The position numbers were made by a program, and so were the translations under genes. A stretch of DNA of 64,000 nucleotides, from contig NZ_LGCN01000002.1 in assembly GCF_001279005.1 (NCBI RefSeq), forward strand, positions 62,001-126,000, read 5' to 3'. This document shows positions 48,799-56,905 of this stretch, piece after piece; position 1 is the stretch's first letter, and the number at the start of each line of letters is the position of its first letter. The DNA comes from Streptomyces caelestis. Its GTDB lineage: Bacteria > Actinomycetota > Actinomycetes > Streptomycetales > Streptomycetaceae. The notes beneath the pieces were generated by a model. It was given only the letters and a program-made list of their open reading frames with translations, was not told where the DNA came from and did no database searches.

Positions 48799-49347
48799 TC
48801 AGTCCCCGCCCCGGCGCGACGGGTCCGACCGCTCGGCCCGCCCCGACCGCTGCGCCGTGAGCCGCTCGTACGCCGCCAGCCCGTCCGGGGTCCACTCCCA
48901 CTCCCCGAGCCGCCGCTCCAGCTCCGCCTCCGGCAGGAAGTCCCCCCAGGCCACCTCCTCCGCCTGCGGCCGTACGGGCCGGTCGCACCGCACCTCGTAC
49001 ACCGCCGACCACCAGCTGTGGCCGGCCCCGTCGTCGTACAGGAACGTGAAGAGGCGCTCGGGGCGAGGCAGTCCGCGCACGCCCAGTTCCTCCTCGGCCT
49101 CGCGCAGCGCGGCCTCGTCGTAGCTCTCGCCCGCGCCGACGACCCCGCCGACGAACATGTCGTACAGGGAGGGGAAGACCTGTTTGGTGGTGGTACGGCG
49201 GTGCACGAAGACCCGCCCCTCGGCGTCCCGGGCGAGGACGAAGACGCAGCGGTGGCGCAGACCCCGCGCGTAGGCCTCCCCGCGCGGGGACCGCCCGACC
49301 ACCCGGTCGTTCTCGTCGACGATGTCGATGATCTCCTCGGTGCTCAT
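48799..49347 (-). CDS. NUDIX hydrolase
   Basis: A 182-residue protein. The Nudix box is at about residues 67-89: GGVVGAGESYDEAALREAEEELG, which supplies the metal-binding Glu residues (REAEEELG). The N-terminal MSTEEIIDIVDENDRVVGRSPRGEAY and HRCVFVLARDAEGRVFVHRRT resemble the isopentenyl-diphosphate isomerase/YfcD-like subclass. The substrate is not determined. ATG at 49347. Confidence 0.9.
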   Translation of the reverse strand: MSTEEIIDIVDENDRVVGRSPRGEAYARGLRHRCVFVLARDAEGRVFVHRRTTTKQVFPSLYDMFVGGVVGAGESYDEAALREAEEELGVRGLPRPERLFTFLYDDGAGHSWWSAVYEVRCDRPVRPQAEEVAWGDFLPEAELERRLGEWEWTPDGLAAYERLTAQRSGRAERSDPSRRGGD

Positions 49348-49602
49348 ACGGCCATCCAAGCAGCGGCCGGCCCCTGCCCGGCCGCTCGCCCCACCCGGGC
49401 GGCCTTTCAGCCCGGACGTCACCGGCAGGCCTCCTGTGGCCGCAGTTGACGCGAGTAACGCAGGGGACGCCCTTGACGCGATCCGTTGGCGGGCGGTTTG
49501 CTGTGCGTGACCGGTCCGTGGCGTTCGGCAGCCGACCACTGCCGTACCGACCACCCGCCGCGAGCCGGTGACCACACGAAGAACGCGTGAGGAAGTCCCG
49601 CG

Positions 49603-50553
49603 GTGCCTCCACCCCCGCCTCCCCTCGGCCGTGCCCGCAGACGGACGGCACAGGCCTTCGACGAGGCCCTCGACGACGCCGAACTCGTCGCCGCGCGGAC
49701 CGCGCTGGCCCAGGGCCGATGGCAGAACACCCGCTCGCTGCTGGTCCGCACGGGGGAGGACTGGGACCGCCGGGGCCACCGCGTCACGGTGCTCGCCCGG
49801 GAGTCGTACTGCGTCCCCTGGGCCCGCGAGTGGCTGCTCGCCGAACCCGACTCCGGTGACGCGTCCGTGCTGCTCGCCCTGGCCCAGGTGCGGCGCGCGC
49901 TGCAGGGCAGGGAGAAACCGGTTCGTGCCCGCGAGGCCTGCCGCCGGGCGGCGGAGCTCGCGCCCGCCGACCCCACCCCCTGGCTCGGACTGCTCCTGCT
50001 GGAGTGCGTCCAGGGGGCCGAGGGGGACGTGGTCCGGCTCTTCGAGCAGATCCGCACCCGGTACGCGGACCACCACCACGCCCACCACCTGCTGGTCGCC
50101 TGGCTCGCCGAGCGCCGCGTGGAGGCGGGCCCGGACCCGCTGCACGAGGTGTACGACTTCGCCAACTGGGCCGCCGAACAGGCCCCCGCCGACTCGCCGC
50201 TGGCGATGCTGCCGGTCATCGCGCACGCCGAGCGCTACCGCGCCCTGGCCGCCGCCGGACACGAACCCGCCGACCCGGTCGCCTCCGGCCACTGGGTCGG
50301 CCGTCGCGCCCGGCAGGTGATGAAGGCCGCCTTCGACTGGTGGCTGGAGTGGGAGCACGAAGGCCACCCGCGCCGCCTGGTCGACCTCAACTTCCTCGCC
50401 CACGCCAAGGTCTGCGAGGGCCGGGGCGCCGAGGCGGCCGCCCTCTTCCACCGCATCGGCGACCACGCCACGCCCGCCCCCTGGTCGTACCCCGGCCGTG
50501 ACGCCCTGACCGCCTTCCGCACCGCCCGCGCCGCAGCCCTGGGCACGGCCTGA
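49603..50553 (+). CDS. Conserved hypothetical, TPR-like helical protein
   Basis: A 316-residue cytoplasmic protein, mostly alpha-helical, with TPR-like pairs (AREACRRAAELAPADPTPWLGLLLLECVQG). Near its C-terminus it has WLEWEHEGHPRRLVDLNFLAHAKVCEG and FHRIGDHATPAPWSYPG. I do not recognise an experimental function. GAGGAAG precedes the GTG start. It is 51 bases before the amino acid permease and could be in its operon. Confidence 0.75.
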   Translation: MPPPPPPLGRARRRTAQAFDEALDDAELVAARTALAQGRWQNTRSLLVRTGEDWDRRGHRVTVLARESYCVPWAREWLLAEPDSGDASVLLALAQVRRALQGREKPVRAREACRRAAELAPADPTPWLGLLLLECVQGAEGDVVRLFEQIRTRYADHHHAHHLLVAWLAERRVEAGPDPLHEVYDFANWAAEQAPADSPLAMLPVIAHAERYRALAAAGHEPADPVASGHWVGRRARQVMKAAFDWWLEWEHEGHPRRLVDLNFLAHAKVCEGRGAEAAALFHRIGDHATPAPWSYPGRDALTAFRTARAAALGTA

Positions 50554-50604
50554 CCCCGGCCCCCCACCCGCCGCAACCACCACCGACCCAAGGACGGTCT
50601 CGAG

Positions 50605-52152
50605 ATGACGACGGACAGTTCGAGCACGCGCACGAGCAGAGCGACAGCCGACGGCATCAGCACCTTCAAGGGGCAGGAACGCGCCCTGCGCGCCGACCGC
50701 CTCGGCACGGGGGGCCTGCTGCTCTCCGTCCTCGCCGCGACCGCCCCCCTCATGGTGGTCGCGGGTGTCATGCCCACCACATTCGCGGTGATGGGCATCG
50801 TCGGCCAGCCGCTGCTCTTCGTGGCCCTCGGCGTCGTCCTGGTCCTCTTCAGCCTCGGCTACGCCGAGATGAGCCGGCACGTCCACAACGCCGGCGCCTT
50901 CTACGCCTACATCTCCCGCGGACTCGGCGGCACCGCCGGAGCGGGCGCCGCGCTCGTCGCGCTCGTCGCCTACAACTCCCTCCAGGTCGGCATCTACGGC
51001 ATCTTCGGCTTCGAGGTCTCCGGCCTCCTCGCCACCTACGCCGACCTCGAGGTCGCCTGGTGGATACCGGCGCTGGTGGCCGTGCTCGCCGTCGGCGCGC
51101 TGGGCTGGCTGAAGATCGACGTCAACGCGCGCCTGCTCGGCGTGCTGCTGGTCATCGAGGTGCTGCTGGTCGTCGTCTTCGACATCGCCGCCGTCGCCGA
51201 CCCCGGGAAGGAGGGCCTGTCGCTGCACGCCTTCGACCCGGACACGCTCACCGGCGCCGGCGTCGGCACCGCCCTGTGCTTCTGCATCGCCGCCTTCCTC
51301 GGCTTCGAACAGGCTCCCGTCTACGCCGAGGAGACCAGCAGGCCGCACGAGGTCGTGCCGCGCGTGATGTTCCTCGCGGTCACCGGCGTCGCCGTCTTCT
51401 TCGCCCTCAGCAGCTGGGCGCTCACCGTCGCCACCGGCCCCTCCGGGATCGTCGGCGCCTCCCGGGAGCAGAGCGCGGGACTGCTGTTCTTCCTCACCGA
51501 GGACCGGCTCGGCTCCACCTTCACCGACGTCCTGCACGTCCTCTTCGTGACCGGCATGTTCGCGGCCATGCTCAGCTTCCACAACGTCGTCGCCCGGTAC
51601 GCCTTCGCCATGGGCCGCGAGGGCCTGCTCCCCGCCGCCTTCGGCCGCACCACCGGCGCCAGCGGCGCCCCCGGCACCGGCTCCCTGCTCCAGACCGTCG
51701 TCGCCGCCGTGCTCGTCCTCGCCTTCGCGCTCACCGACGACAAGCCGACCGGCGACCCGACCGCGCCGGTCCTGCACCTGTTCACCTGGGGCGGCAACGT
51801 CGGCGCGCTCGGCGTGATCGTGCTGATGGCCATCGCCTCCCTGTCCGTCGTCGTCTTCTTCGTCCGGCGCGGCGCCGCGGGCGCGCAGAGCCGGCGGCTG
51901 GTCACCTCCGCGCTGGCGGGGATCGCCCTGGCCGTCATCGCGGGCTACACGGTCAAGGACTTCGACGTCCTGGTCGGCGCCGGCCCCGGCTCCGCGCTGA
52001 GCTGGATCCTGCCCGGCATCATCGGGCTCGCCCTGGTCGCCGGCCTGGTCCAGGGCGCCGTCCTGCGCGCCCGCGCCCCCGAGAAGCACGCCCGCATCGG
52101 GCTCGGCAACGAGGCGTTCCGGCTGGAGAAGGAGGCCGAGCGCACCTCGTAG
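50605..52152 (+). CDS. APC-superfamily amino acid permease
   Basis: A 515-residue transporter with about 12 helices and cytosolic N- and C-tails. Features include LLLSVLAATAPLMVVAG in helix 1 and CFCIAAFLGFEQAPVYAEETSRPHEVVPRVMF in helix 6, the usual APC substrate region. The substrate is an amino acid or related amine; which one is not predictable. A 17-base-stem bidirectional terminator follows. Confidence 0.92.
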   Translation: MTTDSSSTRTSRATADGISTFKGQERALRADRLGTGGLLLSVLAATAPLMVVAGVMPTTFAVMGIVGQPLLFVALGVVLVLFSLGYAEMSRHVHNAGAFYAYISRGLGGTAGAGAALVALVAYNSLQVGIYGIFGFEVSGLLATYADLEVAWWIPALVAVLAVGALGWLKIDVNARLLGVLLVIEVLLVVVFDIAAVADPGKEGLSLHAFDPDTLTGAGVGTALCFCIAAFLGFEQAPVYAEETSRPHEVVPRVMFLAVTGVAVFFALSSWALTVATGPSGIVGASREQSAGLLFFLTEDRLGSTFTDVLHVLFVTGMFAAMLSFHNVVARYAFAMGREGLLPAAFGRTTGASGAPGTGSLLQTVVAAVLVLAFALTDDKPTGDPTAPVLHLFTWGGNVGALGVIVLMAIASLSVVVFFVRRGAAGAQSRRLVTSALAGIALAVIAGYTVKDFDVLVGAGPGSALSWILPGIIGLALVAGLVQGAVLRARAPEKHARIGLGNEAFRLEKEAERTS

Positions 52153-52177
52153 GGCGCCGTCGCGCCCCCGGACGCGC

Positions 52178-52214
52178 AAGGGCCCCGGCACCTCGACGAG
52201 GTGCCGGGGCCCTT
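52178..52214. terminator. Bidirectional terminator, 17-bp perfect stem
   Basis: AAGGGCCCCGGCACCTC (52178-52194) and GAGGTGCCGGGGCCCTT (52198-52214) with loop GAC. It separates the convergent permease (ends 52152) and gluconate permease (ends 52248) and carries A/T runs at both ends, as a two-way intrinsic terminator needs. Confidence 0.9.
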
Positions 52215-52247
52215 GGCCGGCGTGCGCCGGAAGGCGCGGCCGTACGC

Positions 52248-53645
52248 CTAGATGATCAGTGACAGCAGCAGCACCAGACCGCCGGCGACCACCGAGATGA
52301 TCGTCTCCATGATCGACCAGGTCTTGATCGTCTGTCCGACGTTCAGCCCGAAGTACTCCTTCACCAGCCAGAACCCGGCGTCGTTGACGTGGCTGAAGAA
52401 CAGCGAACCGGCGCCGATCGCCAGCACCAGCAGGGCCGCGTGCGTGGTCGACATGTCGGCCGCCAGCGGCGCCACCAGACCGGCCGCCGAGACGGTCGCC
52501 ACCGTCGCCGAACCGGTCGCCAGCCGGATCGCCACCGCGATCAGCCAGGCCAGCAGCAGCGCCGGGATCGACCAGTCCTCGGAGATCTCCAGGATCATCC
52601 GGCCCACACCGGTGTCGATCAGGGTCTGCTTGAAACCGCCGCCCGCGCCGACGATCAGCAGGATGCCCGCGATCGGCACGAGCCCCTTCTCGACCAGCTG
52701 CGAGATCCGCTCCCGGCTGAACCCGGCGGGCACGCCCAGGGTGAAGATGCCGACCAGCACGGCCGCGAGCAGCGCGATCAGCGGGGAGCCGATCACGTCG
52801 AACACGCGCTGCACCTGGTGCTCGGGGTCGTCGATGACGATGTCGACCAGCGCCTTGGCCAGCATCAGCACGACCGGCAGCAGGATCGTGGCCAGCGTCG
52901 CGCCGAAGCCGGGACGCTTCTCCAGGTCCTCGGAGGGCCGCTGCGGGATCATCCGCTCCGGGGCGGGGACGTCGACCCAGCGGGCGGCGTACTTCGAGAA
53001 CAGCGGACCGGCGATGACGACCGTCGGTATCGCGACGAGCACGCCCAGCGCCAGCGTCACCCCGAGGTTGGCGCCGACCGCGTCGATCGCGATCAGCGGA
53101 CCGGGGTGCGGTGGGACCAGACCGTGCATCACGGACAGACCGGCGAGCGCCGGGATGCCGATGCGCATCAGGGAGTAGTTGCCGCGCTTGGCGACCATCA
53201 GCACCACCGGGATCAGCAGCACCACGCCGACCTCGAAGAACAGCGGCAGACCGATCACCGAGGCGATCAGCACCATCGCCCATGGCATGGTGCGGCCGCT
53301 CGCCTTCGCGAGGATGGTGTCGACGATCTGGTCGGCGCCGCCGGAGTCGGCGAGCAGCTTGCCCAGGATCGCGCCGAGGGCGATCAGCACGCCCACGCCG
53401 GCGACGGTGGAGCCGAGTCCGGCACTGAAGCTGGTGATCACCTTGTCGAGCGGCGCGCCGGCGAACGCGCCGAGCGCCAGCGAGCCGATGGTCAGCGACA
53501 GGAAGGCGTGCAGCTTGAACTTGGTGATGAGCAGGACGATGACGGCGATGCCCAGCAGCACGGCGATGCCCAGCTGGGCGTGGCCGGCCGAGGTGATCGG
53601 CTCGGGTGCGTCCGCTGCCAGCATCTCAACGCTGAGTCTGGTCAC
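52248..53645 (-). CDS. gntP: Gluconate:H+ symporter, GntP family
   Basis: A 465-residue permease with 12-14 helices. It carries GntP hallmarks LKHLFLSLT-like helix starts, GGADQIVDTILAKASGRTMPWAMVL, HGLVPPHPGPLIA and FSHVNDAGFWLVKEYFGL. It imports gluconate for phosphorylation by GntK. GTG at 53645. It forms an operon with gntK (85-base gap) under the divergent FadR-type regulator. Confidence 0.95.
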   Translation of the reverse strand: MTRLSVEMLAADAPEPITSAGHAQLGIAVLLGIAVIVLLITKFKLHAFLSLTIGSLALGAFAGAPLDKVITSFSAGLGSTVAGVGVLIALGAILGKLLADSGGADQIVDTILAKASGRTMPWAMVLIASVIGLPLFFEVGVVLLIPVVLMVAKRGNYSLMRIGIPALAGLSVMHGLVPPHPGPLIAIDAVGANLGVTLALGVLVAIPTVVIAGPLFSKYAARWVDVPAPERMIPQRPSEDLEKRPGFGATLATILLPVVLMLAKALVDIVIDDPEHQVQRVFDVIGSPLIALLAAVLVGIFTLGVPAGFSRERISQLVEKGLVPIAGILLIVGAGGGFKQTLIDTGVGRMILEISEDWSIPALLLAWLIAVAIRLATGSATVATVSAAGLVAPLAADMSTTHAALLVLAIGAGSLFFSHVNDAGFWLVKEYFGLNVGQTIKTWSIMETIISVVAGGLVLLLSLII

Positions 53646-53730
53646 GGTGGTTCCTTGTGTGTGCAGGGGGGAGTCGGGGAGGAACCGGGGAGGTGGGGGG
53701 CGCCCCGGGAACTGGGGTCCGGTCAGGGAC

Positions 53731-54249
53731 CTACGGGGTGGGCTCGGGGAGGGCGTTCAGGGCGGTGGCCGCCCGTTCGCTGATCTCCTCGGGGCTGCCC
53801 GTCACGTCCACGGCGACTCCGGCCTCGTCCGGCTCCAGCGGCTGGAGCGTGGCGAACTGGGAGTCGAGCAGCGCCGTGGGCATGAAGTGGCCCTGCCGGT
53901 GCGACATCCGGTCCTCGACGAGCGCGCGGTCACCGGTGAGGTGCACGAAGACCACGCCGGGCGCGGCGGCCCGCAGCCGGTCGCGGTACGACCGCTTCAG
54001 CGCGGAGCAGCTGACCACCCCGCCGAGACCGGCCCGGCCGTGGGCCCAGTCGCCGATGGCGTCGAGCCAGGGCCACCGGTCGTCGTCGGTGAGCGGGGTG
54101 CCGGCCGACATCTTGGCGATGTTGGCCGGCGGGTGGAAATCGTCGCCCTCGGCGTACGGGACGCCGAACCGGGCCGCGAGCAGGGGACCGATGGTGGTCT
54201 TCCCGGTGCCCGCGACGCCCATGACCACGACGACATGGGGGGTGTTCAT
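53731..54249 (-). CDS. gntK: Gluconokinase
   Basis: A 172-residue kinase. The P-loop is GVAGTGKTT near residue 8-16, and the family blocks EGDDFHPPANIAKMSAGTPLTDDDRWPWL, SCSALKRSYRDRLR and HFMPTALLDSQFATLQP are all present. It makes 6-phosphogluconate for the pentose phosphate/Entner-Doudoroff branch. ATG at 54249 follows GAGGCAGCG. First gene of the gluconate operon, with gntP. Confidence 0.95.
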   Translation of the reverse strand: MNTPHVVVVMGVAGTGKTTIGPLLAARFGVPYAEGDDFHPPANIAKMSAGTPLTDDDRWPWLDAIGDWAHGRAGLGGVVSCSALKRSYRDRLRAAAPGVVFVHLTGDRALVEDRMSHRQGHFMPTALLDSQFATLQPLEPDEAGVAVDVTGSPEEISERAATALNALPEPTP

Positions 54250-54341
54250 CGCTGCCTCGCTGTCTGATGTCTTCGTCGACACGTGATGTCGACGCAACTG
54301 AAGCTCATTAGGTACGACGAATTCAAGAGTCTGTGACATAT

Positions 54342-54352
54342 AAGTCTGACTT
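54342..54352. promoter_or_regulatory. Operator of the FadR-type gluconate regulator
   Basis: AAGT-CTG-ACTT is a perfect 4-3-4 inverted repeat with the GT-N3-AC core of the FadR subfamily. It sits between gntK and the divergent regulator, at an AT-rich stretch (ACATATAAGTC...TTTTTG). Confidence 0.6.
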
Positions 54353-54386
54353 TTTGTTCCCGTGATCCGCCCCGTACTCTGAGTGC

Positions 54387-55088
54387 ATGAGCACCACGGG
54401 CCGGGGGCTGCACGGCCGCGTACTGGACACCCTCGGCCCCGAGATCACCGCGGGGGAGTACCCGCCCGGCAGCGTCCTGCGCACCGACGAACTCGCGCAC
54501 CGTTTCGACGTGTCGCGCTCCGTGATGCGTGAGGTCGTCCGCGTCCTGGAGTCCATGCACCTGGTCGAGTCCCGGCGCCGCGTGGGCGTGACGGTCCTGC
54601 CGGCCCACGAGTGGAACGTGTACGACCCCCAGGTCATCCGCTGGCGCCTGGCCGGCGCGGACCGCCCCCGCCAGCTGCGCTCCCTCACGGTGCTGCGCTC
54701 GGCGATCGAGCCGGTCGCGGCGGGCCTGGCCGCCCGCAACGCCACCCCCGAGCAGTGCGCCGAACTGACCGAGTGCGCCCTCGGCATGGTCGCCAACTCC
54801 AGCGGTCACCGGCTGGAGGGGTACCTCTTCCACGACGTGGCGTTCCACCGCGTGATCCTGACCGCCTCCGGCAACGAGATGTTCGCCCGCCTCGGCGACG
54901 TCGTGGCCGAGGTGCTGTCCGGCCGCACCCACCACGAGGTGATGTTCGAGGACCCCGACCCCGCCGCCGTCACCCTGCACGTCCAGCTCGCGGAGGCGGT
55001 CCGCGAACGCGACGCCGCCCGCGCGGAGAAGCTGACCCGCGAGATCACCGAGGGCGCCCTCCAGGAACTGGACATCCTGGCGCCCTGA
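54387..55088 (+). CDS. gntR: GntR-family gluconate regulator with FCD domain
   Basis: A 233-residue regulator. The winged helix (about 8-75) has SVLRTDELAHRFDVSRSVMREVVRVLESM. The FCD effector domain (about 95-228) has metal-coordinating LFHDVAFHRVILTASGN and LHVQLAEAVRERD, where Asp/His residues usually bind Zn or Ni. It probably represses gntKP until gluconate or 6-phosphogluconate is bound. Divergent from gntK. Confidence 0.92.
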   Translation: MSTTGRGLHGRVLDTLGPEITAGEYPPGSVLRTDELAHRFDVSRSVMREVVRVLESMHLVESRRRVGVTVLPAHEWNVYDPQVIRWRLAGADRPRQLRSLTVLRSAIEPVAAGLAARNATPEQCAELTECALGMVANSSGHRLEGYLFHDVAFHRVILTASGNEMFARLGDVVAEVLSGRTHHEVMFEDPDPAAVTLHVQLAEAVRERDAARAEKLTREITEGALQELDILAP

Positions 55089-55110
55089 CCGCGCCGCCGC
55101 CGGGCACCGG

Positions 55111-55494
55111 TCAGGCGTCGAAACGCTCGCGTGCCCGCTCGATGTGACCGAGGTGCTCGTGGGTCCAGCCGCACATCGCGTCGACCGTGGTGCGCAGGCC
55201 CCGGCCCGGCCCGGTGAGGGTGTACTCGACCCGCGGCGGCACGGTGGGGTGCACCTTCCGCTCGACCAGGCCGTTGCGCTCCAGCATGCGCAGGTTCTGG
55301 GTGAGCATCTTGTGGCTGACGCCCTCGACCTCGTCGCGCACCTCGCTGAAGCGCAGGGTGCGCTCGCCGAGCGCCTCGATGATCAGGAGCGCCCACTTGT
55401 TGGCGACGTCCGAGAAGATCTCCCGCGCCAGGGAGTCCGCGCGCCTGAGGTCGGCGTCCCCGGGCAGGCCCTTGAGCGGATGCTTGGTCACCAT
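55111..55494 (-). CDS. HxlR-family regulator
   Basis: A 127-residue winged-helix regulator. It has the HxlR core SDVANKWALLIIEALGERTLRFSEVRDEVEGVSHKMLTQNLRMLERNGLV and PPRVEYTLTGPGRGL. It converges with gntR 22 bases away, and is divergent from the Rid gene. The shared 100-base intergenic space carries GGAACTG/CAGTTTCC (55534-55557), an inexact inverted repeat, and AGTCACC twice (55505, 55559), possible binding sites. Confidence 0.9.
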   Translation of the reverse strand: MVTKHPLKGLPGDADLRRADSLAREIFSDVANKWALLIIEALGERTLRFSEVRDEVEGVSHKMLTQNLRMLERNGLVERKVHPTVPPRVEYTLTGPGRGLRTTVDAMCGWTHEHLGHIERARERFDA

Positions 55495-55594
55495 CAGGTT
55501 CCTCAGTCACCGAAAAGTGCGTTCTTCCAGGCCGGAACTGACTCTCCTACAGTTTCCGAGTCACCACAAGAGAGTGAACGGAAGGGCAAGTTCC

Positions 55595-55996
55595 ATGGCT
55601 GCCAGTGAGGTCTTCGCCTTCGGCGTGCCGGCCGAGAGCGACTTCGGCTACGCACAGGCGATCAGGTCCGGCGAGCTGATCCACGTCTCCGGACAGCTCG
55701 CGTTCGACGAGGCGGGCGAGTTCCTCCACGCGGGCGACTTCGCCGCCCAGCTCGAGCGGACCCACGCCAACATGGACAGGGTCCTGGGCCACTACGGCGC
55801 CACCCGGAACCAGATCGTCTCGCAGACCCTGTACGCGGTGGACCTGCGGCACAACGCCGTCGCGGCGGCGGAGGGCAACCTCGCGTACTTCGGCGACCAC
55901 CGCCCGGCCGCCACGGTCGTGGGCGTCACCGAACTGACCCTGCCCGGCCAGGTCGTCGAGATCGCTTTCGTCATCGACACGAAGCTGCCCGCCTGA
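55595..55996 (+). CDS. Rid-family protein lacking the RidA arginine
   Basis: A 133-residue YjgF/YER057c/UK114-fold protein, probably trimeric. RidA proper uses an Arg in PARSCVEV. Here the block is RPAATVVGVTELTLPGQVVEIAFVID, with Ala in place of that Arg, so it should not deaminate 2-aminoacrylate imines like RidA. It belongs to one of the other Rid clades. It is divergent from the HxlR gene, which is likely its regulator. Confidence 0.88.
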   Translation: MAASEVFAFGVPAESDFGYAQAIRSGELIHVSGQLAFDEAGEFLHAGDFAAQLERTHANMDRVLGHYGATRNQIVSQTLYAVDLRHNAVAAAEGNLAYFGDHRPAATVVGVTELTLPGQVVEIAFVIDTKLPA

Positions 55997-56182
55997 GGCC
56001 CGTTCCCCGCACGCCCCACCGCCTCGCGGACCGTCCGCCGGGCCGCGTCGTCCTCACACCCGGTCACCCGCACCGCCGACGCGCACAGGGCGATGGAGAG
56101 GAGGCGACCGGCGAAGCGCCGGTGGACGTCGACGACACCGCGTCCCGATCCCGGCGCCGGGACGGCCGACTCGCCCCCGGCC

Positions 56183-56557
56183 TCAGCTCAGGAAGTCCCC
56201 GTCGACGTACACCCAGGCTCCGTCGACCCGCTCGAACCGGCTGCGCTCGTGCAGCGAGCCGCCCCGGTAGGAAGCCCGGAACGTCACCGTCCCGTCGGTG
56301 TGGAAGGCGGACCCGCCGTCGGTGTCCAGGATCTCCAGCCCGGTCCAGCGCGTCCCGGGATCGAGGTCGATCCGCTCCGGTCGCGTCCGCGGATGCCAGG
56401 TCCGCAGCAGGTAGGCCCCGTCCCGCCGCACGAACGCGCAGTACCGCGACCGCATCAGCCGCTCGGCGGTGGGCGCGGCGGCGGTCCCGGAGTGAAAGCG
56501 CCCGCAGCAGTCCTCGTACGCCTCGGGGAGCCCGCAGGGACAGGGACGTATGGTCAT
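56183..56557 (-). CDS. YchJ-family protein (UPF0225)
   Basis: A 124-residue protein. The N-terminal zinc motif is CPCGLPEAYEDCCGRFHSG (Cys-rich SEC-C-like), followed by the NTF2-like YchJ core MRSRYCAFVRRDGAYLLRTWHPRTRPE and the end FRASYRGGSLHERSRFERVDGAWVYVDG. Molecular function is unknown. The start MTIRPCPCG was chosen since the upstream extension is part of the tRNA-terminator region. Confidence 0.9.
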   Translation of the reverse strand: MTIRPCPCGLPEAYEDCCGRFHSGTAAAPTAERLMRSRYCAFVRRDGAYLLRTWHPRTRPERIDLDPGTRWTGLEILDTDGGSAFHTDGTVTFRASYRGGSLHERSRFERVDGAWVYVDGDFLS

Positions 56558-56580
56558 GGTCGGCCTCCGCGACAACGCCC

Positions 56581-56610
56581 GAGGGCCGCGACCTCGTGGT
56601 CGCGGCCCTC
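56581..56610. terminator. Hairpin between tRNA-Leu and YchJ
   Basis: GAGGGCCGCGACC (56581-56593) and GGTCGCGGCCCTC (56598-56610) make a perfect 13-base stem with a four-base loop TCGT, immediately downstream of tRNA-Leu on the minus strand. Confidence 0.75.
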
Positions 56611-56620
56611 GCGCTTCTTG

Positions 56621-56705
56621 TGTCCGAGGGGGGACTTGAACCCCCACGCCCGATAAAGGGCACTAGCACCTCAAGCTAGCGCGTCTGCCATTCCGCCACC
56701 CGGAC
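56621..56705 (-). tRNA. tRNA-Leu (anticodon GAG)
   Basis: An 85-base class II tRNA with a long variable arm. The minus strand begins GTCCGGGTGGCGGAATGGCA. Acceptor arms are GTCCGGG and CTCGGAC, with A as discriminator. The anticodon loop reads CTTGAGG, giving anticodon GAG (codons CUC/CUU). The T arm has GGGGGTTCAAGTCCCCC. CCA is not encoded. It lies between YchJ and the M20 peptidase. Confidence 0.95.
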
Positions 56706-56905
56706 AAGGTGTCTGTCGCGCGGGTTTCCCCCCGCGGCGACGTCGTAAACATTACCAGGTGTTCCGGGCGGTCGATCACCCCCGCCCGGCCGCGTCGTCG
56801 TGGGAACGGCGGACGACGGGCCGGGCCGGGTCTTGGGGCACGCCCGCGGGGGAGGGAGGATGAGGACGACCCACCAGCGCGAACACCAGCAGCGGGAGGA
56901 AGCAC

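Noticed and set aside
48799..53283. Very long minus-strand open frame of about 1,490 codons
   Set aside because: Only the last part (48799-49347, NUDIX) is a real protein. The rest is antisense to the permease and in another frame of gntP, and reads as Gly/Arg/Asp-rich low-complexity sequence produced by high GC.
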